From: Massilia pinisoli
Lineage (GTDB): Bacteria > Pseudomonadota > Gammaproteobacteria > Burkholderiales > Burkholderiaceae_D
DNA: 64,000 bases
Direction: 5' to 3'
NCBI RefSeq assembly: GCF_024753285.1
Contig: NZ_JANUGW010000021.1
Coordinates: forward strand, 1-64,000
Position 1 is the first letter of the stretch. The number at the start of each line of letters is the position of its first letter. The notes under the pieces were generated by a model. It ran no database searches and had not been told where the DNA came from. It saw only the letters and a program-made list of their open reading frames with translations. The translations under genes and the position numbers were made by a program. Below, one piece after another: positions 44,736 through 53,726 of this stretch.

Positions 44736-44766
44736 GCGAGACTTTCGCGGTATGCGGTTCAACGGT

Positions 44767-46110
44767 TCAGGTGAACACGCGGTCGGGGTCGAAGGTGTCC
44801 TCGGGCACCGCTGCGCCGAACATCCGCAGGCGGTCGGCGAAACGCGGCCGCACGCCCGTCGCGCAGAAATGGCCTTGCACCTTGCCGTCGGCGTCGATTC
44901 CCGTCTGCTCGAAGCGGAATATCTCCTGCATCGAAATGATCTCGCCTTCCATGCCCGTGATTTCCTGCATGCTGACGACCTTGCGCGTGCCGTCGGCCAG
45001 GCGCGAGGCCTGCAGGATCACGGTGATGGCGGACGCGATCTGCTGGCGGATGGCGCGCGGCGTCAGGCTTACCCCGGCCATGCCGACCATGTTTTCCAGG
45101 CGCGCGAGCGCGTCGCGCGGCGTGTTCGCGTGGATGGTGGCGAGCGAACCCTCGTGGCCCGTGTTCATGGCCTGCAGCATGTCCAGCGCTTCCGGTCCGC
45201 GCACCTCGCCCAGGATGATGCGGTCCGGGCGCATGCGCAGCGAGTTGCGCACGAGCGCGCGCTGCGTCACCTCGCCCTTGCCTTCGATGTTCGGCGGGCG
45301 CGTCTCGAGGCGCACGACGTGCGGCTGGCGCAGCTGCAGTTCAGCGGCGTCCTCGATCGTCACGATGCGCTCGTTCCCCGGAATGAAGCCGGAGATCAGG
45401 TTCAGCATCGTCGTCTTGCCGCTGCCGGTGCCACCCGAAATCAGGATGTTCACCTTCGCGAGGCCGAGGCTCTCGAGCACCTTGATCATCGGCGGCGTGA
45501 CGCTTTTGTAGTCGAGCAGGTTCTGTACCGTGAGCGGCGAGGCGCCGAAGCGCCGGATCGACACGAGCGGGCCGTCCACCGCGAGCGGCGGGATGATCGC
45601 GTTGACGCGCGAGCCGTCCGGCAGGCGCGCGTCGACCATCGGGCTCGACTCGTCCACGCGGCGGCCCACGCGCGAGACGATCTTCTCGATGATCTTCATG
45701 AGGTGCGCGTTGTCGTGGAAGGTCACGTCCGTGAGCTCCAGGCGGCCCCGCCGTTCGACGTAGACCTTGTCGTACGTGTTGACGAGGATGTCGGAGACGG
45801 TCGGGTCGTTCAGCAGCGGCTCCAGCGGGCCGAAGCCGAGCATCTCGTGCTGGATGTCGAGCACCAGGTGATGGCGCTCCTGCTGATTCAGCACGATCCG
45901 TTCTTCCTCGATGATGCGCTGGACCAGCAGCGCCAGCTCGTGCTTGAACTGTTCGCTCGTCAGGCGCTTCAGGCGCTCCAGGTCGATCCGGTCGAGGATC
46001 ATCTGGTGCATCGTCTTCTTCAGCTCGGCGTAGGCTTGTTGCGCCGCAGCCGGTACCGGCTGGTATTGGCGCTCCTCGTCCGTCACGGACAGGCGTTCGC
46101 GCAGGGACAT
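44767..46110 (-). CDS. tadA: Tad pilus assembly ATPase TadA (CpaF)
   Basis: TadA hydrolyses ATP to extend the Flp pilus. The 447-residue secretion ATPase has Walker A GGTGSGKTT, Asp box TIEDAAELQL, Walker B PDRIILGEVRG and the His box TGHEGSLATIHAN. AAGGAG six bases upstream fixes ATG 46110; an upstream TTG would add six residues. Confidence 0.95.
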   Translation of the reverse strand: MSLRERLSVTDEERQYQPVPAAAQQAYAELKKTMHQMILDRIDLERLKRLTSEQFKHELALLVQRIIEEERIVLNQQERHHLVLDIQHEMLGFGPLEPLLNDPTVSDILVNTYDKVYVERRGRLELTDVTFHDNAHLMKIIEKIVSRVGRRVDESSPMVDARLPDGSRVNAIIPPLAVDGPLVSIRRFGASPLTVQNLLDYKSVTPPMIKVLESLGLAKVNILISGGTGSGKTTMLNLISGFIPGNERIVTIEDAAELQLRQPHVVRLETRPPNIEGKGEVTQRALVRNSLRMRPDRIILGEVRGPEALDMLQAMNTGHEGSLATIHANTPRDALARLENMVGMAGVSLTPRAIRQQIASAITVILQASRLADGTRKVVSMQEITGMEGEIISMQEIFRFEQTGIDADGKVQGHFCATGVRPRFADRLRMFGAAVPEDTFDPDRVFT

Positions 46111-46128
46111 GGGCGGCTCCTTGAACAA

Positions 46129-47307
46129 TCAATCGTCTTCGCCGCGCCCGAACAGGCGGTCGAACAGACCCTTGGCCTCGGGGATGCGGCGCGACGCCAC
46201 CACTTCGACGAGATCGGCCAGGCTGCGCGCCGCGGCGCTCGTGCGTGCCAGCTGGAGCACGGGAATGCCCTGGTTGACGGAGTCGGTGACGGCGATGTAG
46301 TCGTTGGGGACGGTGTGCAGCACTTCCGCGCCCAGCGCGGCGTGCAAGTCCTGCAGGCGCAGCTTGCCGCCCTTTTCGTAGCGGTTGACGATCAGGCGGA
46401 TATGGTCGGTCACGTAGCCGAGCGAGCGGAAGATGTCGAGCAGGCGGCGCGCGTCGCGGATGTCCGGCAACGCGAGCTGCAGCACCGGGTAGATCGCATC
46501 GGTGCCGTCGAGCGCGCGCAGCGATACCGCATCGATCTGGCGCCCGACGTCGAGCAGGATGTAGTCGTAGTGCTGGCGCGCCACGCGCAGGATCGTGTCG
46601 ATGTGTTCGGGCTTGGCCTCGGTTGTCTGGCCCGGATCGTCGGCCGCCGCCAACACGCCGAATCCGGGCGCCACGTGCACGAGGCACGATTCCAGGAACG
46701 GCCCGTCGATGCGGGCGATCTGCTGGCACACGTCCGACAGGGTCATGGCCGGCTTCTGGTCCGACACGTACAGCGTGGCGTCGCCGAACTGGCGGTGCAG
46801 GTCGATCAGCAAGACCTTCTTGTCCGCCAGCGTGGCCAGCGCGTAGCCGAAATTGGTGGAGATGAACGTGGCGCCGCTACCGCCCTTGCAGGCGATGAAG
46901 GCGAGTATCTTCCCGTCGCGCAGCGCAACCACGCCGGCGCTCGCCGCGATGCGGTCGATCGCCTCGTGCAGAGCGCGATGCACGAGCGGCAGTTGCAGCA
47001 CCTCGCGCACGCCGGCGCGCATGGCGCGGATCAGGAGGTCGGGATGGTGATTGTCGGTCAACAGCATGAAATGCGCTGCCGAATAATGGCGGGTCAGGCG
47101 CTCCAGCAGGTCGCCGTCGGCGGCATCGGCGTCGGCATCGCTGATGTCGACGATGATCAGGCTCGGGCTGTCAGACAGCGGGCGTTCGAGCGCATCGCGC
47201 AGGCTGGCGCGGCTGGCGGCGACGTTCAACGGCGGCACGCGCGCCGCGCCTTGGGAGGCGATCTCCGCGTAAAGCTGGGTGTCGCGGCTGATCAGGAGGG
47301 CTTTCAT
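46129..47307 (-). CDS. tadZ: TadZ/CpaE pilus-localization ATPase
   Basis: This 392-residue MinD/ParA-like protein helps to place the Tad machine in the cell. An N-terminal receiver-like half (about 1-125) precedes the ATPase half, with the deviant Walker A CKGGSGATF and LIDLHRQFGDA. tadA follows 18 bases downstream. Confidence 0.9.
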   Translation of the reverse strand: MKALLISRDTQLYAEIASQGAARVPPLNVAASRASLRDALERPLSDSPSLIIVDISDADADAADGDLLERLTRHYSAAHFMLLTDNHHPDLLIRAMRAGVREVLQLPLVHRALHEAIDRIAASAGVVALRDGKILAFIACKGGSGATFISTNFGYALATLADKKVLLIDLHRQFGDATLYVSDQKPAMTLSDVCQQIARIDGPFLESCLVHVAPGFGVLAAADDPGQTTEAKPEHIDTILRVARQHYDYILLDVGRQIDAVSLRALDGTDAIYPVLQLALPDIRDARRLLDIFRSLGYVTDHIRLIVNRYEKGGKLRLQDLHAALGAEVLHTVPNDYIAVTDSVNQGIPVLQLARTSAAARSLADLVEVVASRRIPEAKGLFDRLFGRGEDD

Positions 47308-47342
47308 CGTGGTCCTCGGGACGGCATTCGGTTAAATTCATG

Positions 47343-47627
47343 TCAGTTACTGCCCGCCCCGCTGATGACGAGCGGCCTGACGGGTTTTTCCGGTTCCTTG
47401 AACGAATTCTGGTAGCGCTCGTGGGCGATGGCGGCGGCGGCGCCTTCCATGCCGGCAGCCGGATTCGTGTTCGCCGCGGCGGCCGGATCGAGTACCTGCG
47501 CCGACACGTTGGCGCGCACGGACTGGCCGAAGTGTTCGTTGAAGCGCGGCGTCGTGCTGCATCCGCACAGCAGCGTGCCCGCCAGCGCCGCGCGCGCCAT
47601 TGCCTTGTATTGGGTTGTGATGGCCAT
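47343..47627 (-). CDS. Small Tad-locus lipoprotein
   Basis: The 94-residue product has a lipobox ending LCGC (Cys23), then an Ala/Asn-rich stretch and a conserved-looking C-terminus. AGGAGAG three bases upstream supports the start. Short lipoproteins of this kind follow rcpA in many beta- and gammaproteobacterial tad operons, and could help the secretin to reach the outer membrane, but this one is unstudied as far as I can tell. Confidence 0.7.
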   Translation of the reverse strand: MAITTQYKAMARAALAGTLLCGCSTTPRFNEHFGQSVRANVSAQVLDPAAAANTNPAAGMEGAAAAIAHERYQNSFKEPEKPVRPLVISGAGSN

Positions 47628-47636
47628 CGCTCTCTC

Positions 47637-49190
47637 CTATTTCAATTCGAAGCCGCCCGCGCTGTGCGCCGGCGGTGTCGCGGGCGCCGGCGCCGACAGG
47701 GCGGCCGTCGACGCCGGCGGCGGCGGCCCGTCGAGGCGGCCGCCCAGCATCAGCGCGGCACGCGACGGCTCGCCCACGTTGTCGGTCGGCAGCGTGTAGC
47801 TGTTGCCGGCCTGCGGCTTGACGAGGTGCGCGGTGATCACGAACACCAATTCCGTGCGGTCCTGCTGATAATCCGTGCTGCGGAACAGCGCGCCCAGCAC
47901 AGGCAGTTCGCCCAGTATCGGCAGCCCTTTCATGTTGGCGACGAGGTTGCTCTTGATCAGGCCACCGATCGCGAAGCTCTGGCCGTCGTACAACTGGACC
48001 GTCGTTGTGGCGCGGCGCGTCGTCACGACCGGCATGATGGCGGTGCCGGCAAAACCGGTGGCCGAGATGCCGATGCCCTCGCGCGACAATTCCGATACCT
48101 CGGGCGCCACGCGCAGGTTGATGCGTCCGCCGCCCAGCACCGTCGGCGTGAAGCGCAGGCCGACGCCGAACTCCTTTTCCTCGAGCGTCACCCGGTTGTT
48201 CTCCTGCGCGACCGGGATATAGAACTTGCCGCCCACGAGAAACGTGCCTTCCTGGCCGCTGATCGCCATCACGTTCGGCTCGGCCAGCACGCGCACGAGT
48301 CCGTCCTGCTTCTCGGCCGCGCCGGCCAAGGTGCCGCGGGTGCCTTTCTGCGCCTGGATCGATGCGTGCGCCGTACCGGTGATGAAGTTCGACAGCAGGG
48401 TCGCACCCCAACTGCCGGAACCGAAGCGCCACGTGACGCCCGCTTCGAGGCGATCGAGCAGCGACTTCGACACTTCGGCGATCTTGACTTCCAGCTGCAC
48501 CTGCTGCGGCGCGCGGACGGACAGCATGTTGACCACCCGCGCCGCGGCAGACGCCGCGCCGCCCTGGTTCTGCCCTTCGCGCTGGTTCTGGCTGGCGGCG
48601 TCCTGCTTGTCGGGCACGGTCAGCGCGCGCAGCGGCCGCCGCACATAGGCCGTCGCCAGTTCGACGACGCGTGCGGCGGCGGTGGCGTCGCTCACGGTGC
48701 CGGTCAGCACTAGGGCGTCGGACGCGGCCAGCACCTTGATGTCGTGCTCGTCCGGCAAGGCGACGGCCAAGGTCGCCTGCAGGGCCGACGGGTCCATCGC
48801 CACCGTGATGTCAAGGACGCTGCACAAGCCGCTTTTGCCCTGGATGATCATATTGGTCGTGCCGACGTCGACGCCGGCGATGTACAGCGTATCGGGCGCC
48901 ACCATCAGGGCCTGCACGACGAGCGGGTTGCCGACGCTGCGTTGCTGGACCGGCTCGGGCAGGCGCATCAGGCTCGATTTGCCGACCTGCAGGGCCAGCT
49001 GGGCCGGCCGCGCGGCTTCGCCCTTGCAATTGGGGCCGGCCTCCGCACGCGGCGGCGCGCCCTCGGCCGGATTGTCCGCGGCCTGGGCTTTCGTTCTGGC
49101 GGCCGCGCCGGCGGGTCCGGCGGCCGCCAGCGCCAGGCCGGCGGCGAACAGGCAGCGAAACAATGGCGATGGCGTCAAGCATCCGTTCAT
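47637..49190 (-). CDS. rcpA: Tad outer-membrane secretin RcpA (CpaC)
   Basis: The 517-residue protein has a signal peptide (about 1-30), an N-terminal secretin domain (about 65-135), a BON-like segment (about 150-190) and a C-terminal secretin domain from about 265, with GGKFYIPVAQ, FGVGLRFTPTVLGG and LPILGELPVLGALFRS. It forms the outer-membrane pore for the Flp pilus. The segment from 195 to 225 is Gln/Asn-rich. Confidence 0.93.
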   Translation of the reverse strand: MNGCLTPSPLFRCLFAAGLALAAAGPAGAAARTKAQAADNPAEGAPPRAEAGPNCKGEAARPAQLALQVGKSSLMRLPEPVQQRSVGNPLVVQALMVAPDTLYIAGVDVGTTNMIIQGKSGLCSVLDITVAMDPSALQATLAVALPDEHDIKVLAASDALVLTGTVSDATAAARVVELATAYVRRPLRALTVPDKQDAASQNQREGQNQGGAASAAARVVNMLSVRAPQQVQLEVKIAEVSKSLLDRLEAGVTWRFGSGSWGATLLSNFITGTAHASIQAQKGTRGTLAGAAEKQDGLVRVLAEPNVMAISGQEGTFLVGGKFYIPVAQENNRVTLEEKEFGVGLRFTPTVLGGGRINLRVAPEVSELSREGIGISATGFAGTAIMPVVTTRRATTTVQLYDGQSFAIGGLIKSNLVANMKGLPILGELPVLGALFRSTDYQQDRTELVFVITAHLVKPQAGNSYTLPTDNVGEPSRAALMLGGRLDGPPPPASTAALSAPAPATPPAHSAGGFELK

Positions 49191-49208
49191 GGCTTTACCC
49201 TGCGAGGT

Positions 49209-50060
49209 TCAGAAGCACTCCTGCGACACGCGCAGGCCATTGAGCACGGTGACGCATTCGCGCCGCACCGGCGCCGCCACCTTGATGACCACGGGCGCCG
49301 GGCGCACCGCCGGCGCCGGCCTGGTCGCGGGCTTGCGCGGCGCCGGCGGCGGCTCGGGCAGCAGGGTCACCTTGGTCGCGCCTTCCGTGCTCGCTGACTG
49401 CGGGTCGACCTGGTTGCGCAGGGCCAGCGACAACGTGCCGACGCTGCGCGCCAGGTCGAGCTTTTCGGCCTGCTCCGGCGTGACTTCGAGCGTGACCGCG
49501 TTGACGACTTTCGGCTTCGTCTCGTCGCGGTTGACTTCCTGGGCGACCGCGAGCACGAGGATCCGCTCCAGCACGATCTTCGAGATGTTCTGCTGGCGGG
49601 CTTCCGCGCCGGGCGGCAGATCCTTCTGGGTGCTGACGATGATGTCGACGTAGTTGCCGGGCAGCGCGAAGCCCGCCACGCCGATCACGTCGTTCACGCG
49701 CACGGTGATCGCGCGCTTGCCTTCCGTGATCAGGGCGGACAGCCCGCCGAGCGTGCCGGCCGGTGCCAGCTTCGTTTCGCTGACCGGCTCGCCCATCAGC
49801 AGATTGGTCCTCAGCACGCGGCCGCTCAGTTTCTGCGGATCCGTGAATGCGCCTTTCGGCACGCTGTCGGCCGGCCAGTCCGCGAGCTTGAACATCTCCG
49901 GTGCCAGGCGCTGGCCGAGGCTGATGTCGGCGGCCGCCACGACGATGCGGCCGCTGCTGCCGCCCGGCTGCTTCAGCAGCCAGCGCGACGCGAACACGAC
50001 GGCCGCGAATCCGAACAGGACCGCGACGGTCATGACGACGAGGGCGCGCTTGTTCTTCAT
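49209..50060 (-). CDS. rcpC: Flp pilus assembly protein CpaB/RcpC
   Basis: The 283-residue product has a membrane helix (about 7-28), an SAF domain (about 38-100) with VVAAADISLGQRLAPEM, and a C-terminal CpaB domain with LPGNYVDIIVST. The C-terminus is Pro/Ala-rich with a Cys pair near the end. Its ATG overlaps the stop of the ATPase gene upstream as ATGA. Confidence 0.9.
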   Translation of the reverse strand: MKNKRALVVMTVAVLFGFAAVVFASRWLLKQPGGSSGRIVVAAADISLGQRLAPEMFKLADWPADSVPKGAFTDPQKLSGRVLRTNLLMGEPVSETKLAPAGTLGGLSALITEGKRAITVRVNDVIGVAGFALPGNYVDIIVSTQKDLPPGAEARQQNISKIVLERILVLAVAQEVNRDETKPKVVNAVTLEVTPEQAEKLDLARSVGTLSLALRNQVDPQSASTEGATKVTLLPEPPPAPRKPATRPAPAVRPAPVVIKVAAPVRRECVTVLNGLRVSQECF

Positions 50061-51427
50061 GGCTCGCCCTCCGTCGCGGCGGCGATGAACATGCTGCGCC
50101 AGGCCTGCTCGGCGGCGGCGATCGTGAGGCGCGGCTCCGTGCCGGCGAAGCCGGCGAAGTCGGCGACCCGGTCGAGCAGTTCGCCCGGATAGCAGGCCAG
50201 CAGCGCGCGCCCGGATTGCGGGTGCAGCCGCTCGACCAGGTGATCGATGGCGGCATCGTCGACGTCGATGCGGCGCATGCGGCACTGACGCCGCAACAGG
50301 GCGCGGTAACCGGCCGGCGTCCACGCGCCGATGTCGGCCTTGTAGCCGATGCGGCGCAGTGCGGCGTCATCGAATATGGCGGACGGCGGCAGGTTGGTCG
50401 CGAACACGACGGCCGCGTCGAACGGCACGGGTTCGGCCTGGCCGCCCTGCAAGGTCAGCTGGTCGCAGCCGGCATCCAGCGGGCCGATGAAGCGGTTCAG
50501 CAGCTCGGCGGCGCCGATGCGCTGGCGGCCGACGTCATCGAGCACCAGCATGCCGTTGTTCGCCTGCAGGTGCGGCGGCGCGTGGCAGACGCCCTGTTCC
50601 GTGTCGTGGCGCAGGTCGAGCATGTCACGTCCGAGTTCCGCGCCGACGTGGACGAGCGGACGCTGGCACACGGTCCAGCGCGCATCGCAGCTGCGCCGTT
50701 CCTCCTGCTGGCGCGCACTCGGCGGCGGCGCGACGTGCAGCGCGGGATCGTACAGACGGATGACGTGACGTCCGGCCATCAGCGCGTACGGCACGGCGAT
50801 GGAACCGGGCAGCAGGCGCCCGAGCTTGCGCGCCAGCGTCGTCTTGCCGCCGCCGGACGGCCCGTACAGCAACAGCGAGCGGCGCGCATACAAGGCGGCG
50901 CCCAGCACGTCGCGCGCGGCCGGCGCCAGGCCGTCCTCGCCGAGGACGCCGGCCAGTTGCGCGGACGTGATGCGTTCGGCATCGGCATGGCGCAGCGCCT
51001 GCCGTTCGACGACGGCGCGGTACGACGCGAGCGTCACGGGCGCCGGGCCGACGTAGCGGCAGCGCGCCAGGGCGTCGGCGGCGCCGCGCTGTCCGTGCGC
51101 GGTCAGCTGGTACTGCATGTCGATGTCGGATTCGCCGCACCACGCGACTTCCACCTGCTGTTCCGCGATCAGGGGATTGAGGACTTCGCGCAGCACGCTG
51201 ATCGACAACCGCAACTTGCCGGCCAACAGCGTCAACGGCGCCTTGCCGCCGGCCTGGATCGCCTTGAGCACGAGGTCCGTCACGAAGCGCGGTTCGAGGC
51301 CCGTATCGCGCACGGTCTTCGCCTGGCGCGGCAGGACCGGCGCGATGTCCGGACCGCCCGCCGGCGCCGCCGGTTGCGCGGCGCGCGGCGCCGACGCGGT
51401 ATTGCCTGTCGATAGCGTTTCAAACAT
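50057..51427 (-). CDS. AAA+ ATPase of the Tad locus with winged-helix N-terminus
   Basis: The 456-residue protein has a disordered start, a winged-helix-like region (about 45-125) with LTLLAGKLRLSISVLREVLNPLIAEQQVEV, Walker A GPSGGGKTT (189-197), Walker B MLVLDDVGR and a sensor-like VFATNLPPS. It is not one of the classical tad genes. Translational coupling to rcpC (ATGA) and its position between tadV and rcpC suggest a dedicated role in Flp pilus assembly or control. The combination of a DNA-binding-like domain and an AAA+ domain is unusual for a pilus locus. Confidence 0.75.
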   Translation of the reverse strand: MFETLSTGNTASAPRAAQPAAPAGGPDIAPVLPRQAKTVRDTGLEPRFVTDLVLKAIQAGGKAPLTLLAGKLRLSISVLREVLNPLIAEQQVEVAWCGESDIDMQYQLTAHGQRGAADALARCRYVGPAPVTLASYRAVVERQALRHADAERITSAQLAGVLGEDGLAPAARDVLGAALYARRSLLLYGPSGGGKTTLARKLGRLLPGSIAVPYALMAGRHVIRLYDPALHVAPPPSARQQEERRSCDARWTVCQRPLVHVGAELGRDMLDLRHDTEQGVCHAPPHLQANNGMLVLDDVGRQRIGAAELLNRFIGPLDAGCDQLTLQGGQAEPVPFDAAVVFATNLPPSAIFDDAALRRIGYKADIGAWTPAGYRALLRRQCRMRRIDVDDAAIDHLVERLHPQSGRALLACYPGELLDRVADFAGFAGTEPRLTIAAAEQAWRSMFIAAATEGEP

Positions 51428-51521
51428 CGGAACCCCCTTGCCTTGCGTGTTTTCCGAAACAGGTCAGAATGATTCTAGCGACCGGTCTTTTGGCCACCCT
51501 TGAGGTTCGCCAAGAGCGGAC

Positions 51522-52046
51522 TCATCCATAACGGGTGACGAGGACGGCAATGGTGCCGAGCGCGATGGCCAGTCCGTACGGCATCGAACCGGCGCTTTGC
51601 GGCAGCGTCGTGTCGGCCAGTTTGGTGCCCGGCACGAGGAGTCCGCACAGCAGGTGGCCGATGTTCACGAGCGCCAACCGCAGCCGGCTGCACAGCAATA
51701 CGACGAGCAGTGCCATGACGCCGCCGGCGCACCACGTGATGACGGCGATCTGGAATGCCGCGGTGGGGCCGGTGAAGAAGCCGACCACCGCCATCATCTT
51801 GACGTCGCCGGCGGCCATGCCCCGCACCAGGTAAAACGGCAGGAACAGGCTAAGGCCCAGCAACATGCCGCCGAGCGCGGACAACAGCGCGGCGCCCGGT
51901 GCGCCGGACAGCGCGTGCAGTACCAGTGCACCGGCGAGGCCGACGAGCAGCAGGCGGTTCGGAATACGCCGCGTCGCCAGGTCATTGACGGCGGCGATGC
52001 TTACCATGAGCAGCAGCAGCGCATCGCGATATTGTTCGACTTGCAT
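51522..52046 (-). CDS. tadV: Prepilin peptidase TadV (CpaA family)
   Basis: This 174-residue A24-family aspartic protease cleaves the Flp prepilin leader. The two catalytic aspartates are Asp22 (NDLATRRIPN) and Asp81 (GMAAGDVKMM). It has five or six membrane helices. ATG 52046 is used; a start at 52112 would read into the flp terminator. It also lacks the N-methylation domain of GspO/PilD, as TadV should. Confidence 0.92.
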   Translation of the reverse strand: MQVEQYRDALLLLMVSIAAVNDLATRRIPNRLLLVGLAGALVLHALSGAPGAALLSALGGMLLGLSLFLPFYLVRGMAAGDVKMMAVVGFFTGPTAAFQIAVITWCAGGVMALLVVLLCSRLRLALVNIGHLLCGLLVPGTKLADTTLPQSAGSMPYGLAIALGTIAVLVTRYG

Positions 52047-52055
52047 GACGCCCCC

Positions 52056-52092
52056 AAAAAAAAGCCCCCCGGGCTGGAAAACCCGGAGGGCT
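52056..52092 (-). terminator. Intrinsic terminator between flp and tadV
   Basis: On the minus strand an 11-base stem with one mismatch (arms 52063-52073 and 52082-52092) around CTGGAAAA is followed by a run of eight T. It sits 9 bases after the flp stop and immediately before tadV, so most transcripts should stop after the pilin. Confidence 0.85.
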
Positions 52093-52101
52093 GCCACTAC
52101 A

Positions 52102-52287
52102 TTAACCGCCAATGGTGCCCATCTGGCCGGAGATGTAGTCGAACGCCGCTTTCACCTTCGCGCCCACGTCTTTCGCCGAGGCTGCCATCACCACGCCGAT
52201 CACGGCGGCGATCAGGCCATATTCGATGGCCGTCACGCCGTTTTCGTCAGCGGCAAAGGTTTTGACTGCAGAGATGAAGTTGCTCAT
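52102..52287 (-). CDS. flp: Flp/Fap-type pilin
   Basis: The 61-residue prepilin has a 17-residue leader, cleavage expected after Gly17, and the signature Glu22-Tyr23 (VTAIEYGLIAAVIG) with Glu at mature position 5, followed by a hydrophobic helix. It is the structural subunit of the Tad pilus and first in the operon. GGGAG lies six bases upstream of the start. A terminator follows directly, which should raise pilin level over the machinery. Confidence 0.95.
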   Translation of the reverse strand: MSNFISAVKTFAADENGVTAIEYGLIAAVIGVVMAASAKDVGAKVKAAFDYISGQMGTIGG

Positions 52288-52672
52288 GACAAACTCCCAT
52301 ATGGTAGGTTGATAAGAACTGCCACTAGCCGGAGGGCGCTGGTCAAGTCACTGTCGCGGGCTTGATGCGTTCCGTGCCAGTGAATTCACTATAAGAGTCG
52401 ATGCCGCACGGCAATTTGACCCCTCGCAACTTTTCCATAGAGAACTATTAGTTGATTTTTAGGATATAAATCGCTGACGATAGGGAGAGTATGATGTGGT
52501 GTAAGGTTGAGAAAATTCACTCAGGCTAAAGAAATTGCATTTGCATAATTGCTTGGAATGCAAAAACCCGATATCCTGTTTCGCTTGCTCTTTGTGAAAC
52601 GCCTGACACCTGCGAACGCGACGGCGGCTGTGCCCAGCCCGCAGGTCGGTTGATTACATTGCTGAGAACGAC
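52288..52672. other. Divergent intergenic region flp / diguanylate cyclase
   Basis: This 385-base region must hold the promoters of the divergent flp operon and the cyclase. For flp, TTGCCG (52409-52414) and TATAGT (52388-52393) on the minus strand are a possible promoter with a short 15-base spacer. The inverted repeat TGCCG-CA-CGGCA (52402-52413) overlaps the first box and could be an operator. The rest is A/T-rich with no clear gene. Confidence 0.35.
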
Positions 52673-53710
52673 ATGGATTCGCTTCTGAAACACATGGTTG
52701 ACATGACCGGCCACCGCGATCACGCGATGCTCGACATGTCCGTAATCTCGGCCGTGCAAGAGCTGGCGGACGCGGCGCAGACGCGCATCCTGACCATCAC
52801 CACCGTGTCTGGACAGCAGTACCTGCGTGCGCGCGCAAGCGTGGTGAAAGGCGGCTCGGCCCGCCTGGAAGACACGTACGACGGCGCACTGGGCGAAGCC
52901 GTGGCGGCCCTTCCCGAGCTGAAGCGTTGCCTCGCGGAGCACCAGAACAGCGCGGAAACGATCCTGCCCAACGGCGTGCGCGTGCTTTGGCTGCCGATCT
53001 GGTTTGGCGACAAGGCCACGACCTGCCTCGAAATCCGCGACGACAAGCCGTTTTCGCACGACACCGTGTACGTGGTCGGCGGGATCGTCGGGGTCTACCG
53101 GAATTTCCAGAACCTGCTCGACTACAGCGAGCGCGACTCCCTCACCGGCCTGCTCAACCGCAAGACCTTCGACGACCAGCTGGCGCGCATGCTGCAGAAC
53201 GCGCACGAACACGACCCGCGCCTGCCGGGCGAGCCCGAGCGGCGCCAGCACCATGCCGAGGAAAAGCAATGGCTGGCCGTCGTCGACGTCGACCACTTCA
53301 AGGCCGTCAACGACAAGTTCGGCCACCTGTACGGCGATGAAGTGCTGATCCTGATCGCGAACCTGCTGCAATCCTCGTTCCGCGCGCAGGACCGCGTGTT
53401 CCGCTTCGGCGGCGAGGAATTCGTCGTGCTGCTGCGCTCGACCACGCTGGACAATGCCTGGAAGATCATCGACCGCTTCCGCGCCAATGTCGAAAGCCAC
53501 GCGTTCCCGCAGGTGGGACGGGTCACGGTCAGCGTCGGCTTCGTCAGCATCAGCGCCTACGACTCGCCGGTGGTCACGCTGGGCCACGCCGACCAGGCGC
53601 TGTACTACGCGAAAAGCAATGGGCGCAACCGCGCCTGCCATTACGACGACCTCATCGCGCACGGCCTGTTGCAGACCGTCGCCTCCAACGACACCGCCGA
53701 GTTCTTCTGA
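52673..53710 (+). CDS. Diguanylate cyclase (GGDEF domain)
   Basis: The 345-residue protein has an N-terminal sensor part (about 1-145) of unknown type and a GGDEF domain (about 153-320). The active site is GGEEF at 246-250. The inhibitory site RAQD is at 237-240, five residues before it, so the enzyme should make cyclic di-GMP and be subject to product inhibition. No membrane helix is seen. It faces an HD-GYP gene tail to tail, 16 bases apart. Confidence 0.92.
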   Translation: MDSLLKHMVDMTGHRDHAMLDMSVISAVQELADAAQTRILTITTVSGQQYLRARASVVKGGSARLEDTYDGALGEAVAALPELKRCLAEHQNSAETILPNGVRVLWLPIWFGDKATTCLEIRDDKPFSHDTVYVVGGIVGVYRNFQNLLDYSERDSLTGLLNRKTFDDQLARMLQNAHEHDPRLPGEPERRQHHAEEKQWLAVVDVDHFKAVNDKFGHLYGDEVLILIANLLQSSFRAQDRVFRFGGEEFVVLLRSTTLDNAWKIIDRFRANVESHAFPQVGRVTVSVGFVSISAYDSPVVTLGHADQALYYAKSNGRNRACHYDDLIAHGLLQTVASNDTAEFF

Positions 53711-53726
53711 CAACCGCCCGCGCGGC

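Noticed and set aside
44728..47415. An 895-codon plus-strand open frame opposite tadZ and tadA
   Set aside because: Same codon-bias shadow; tadA and tadZ have intact ATPase motifs on the other strand.
52360..52385. TGGCACG on the minus strand upstream of flp, as a sigma-54 element
   Set aside because: There is no TTGC at the right distance (the GC is only eight bases away).
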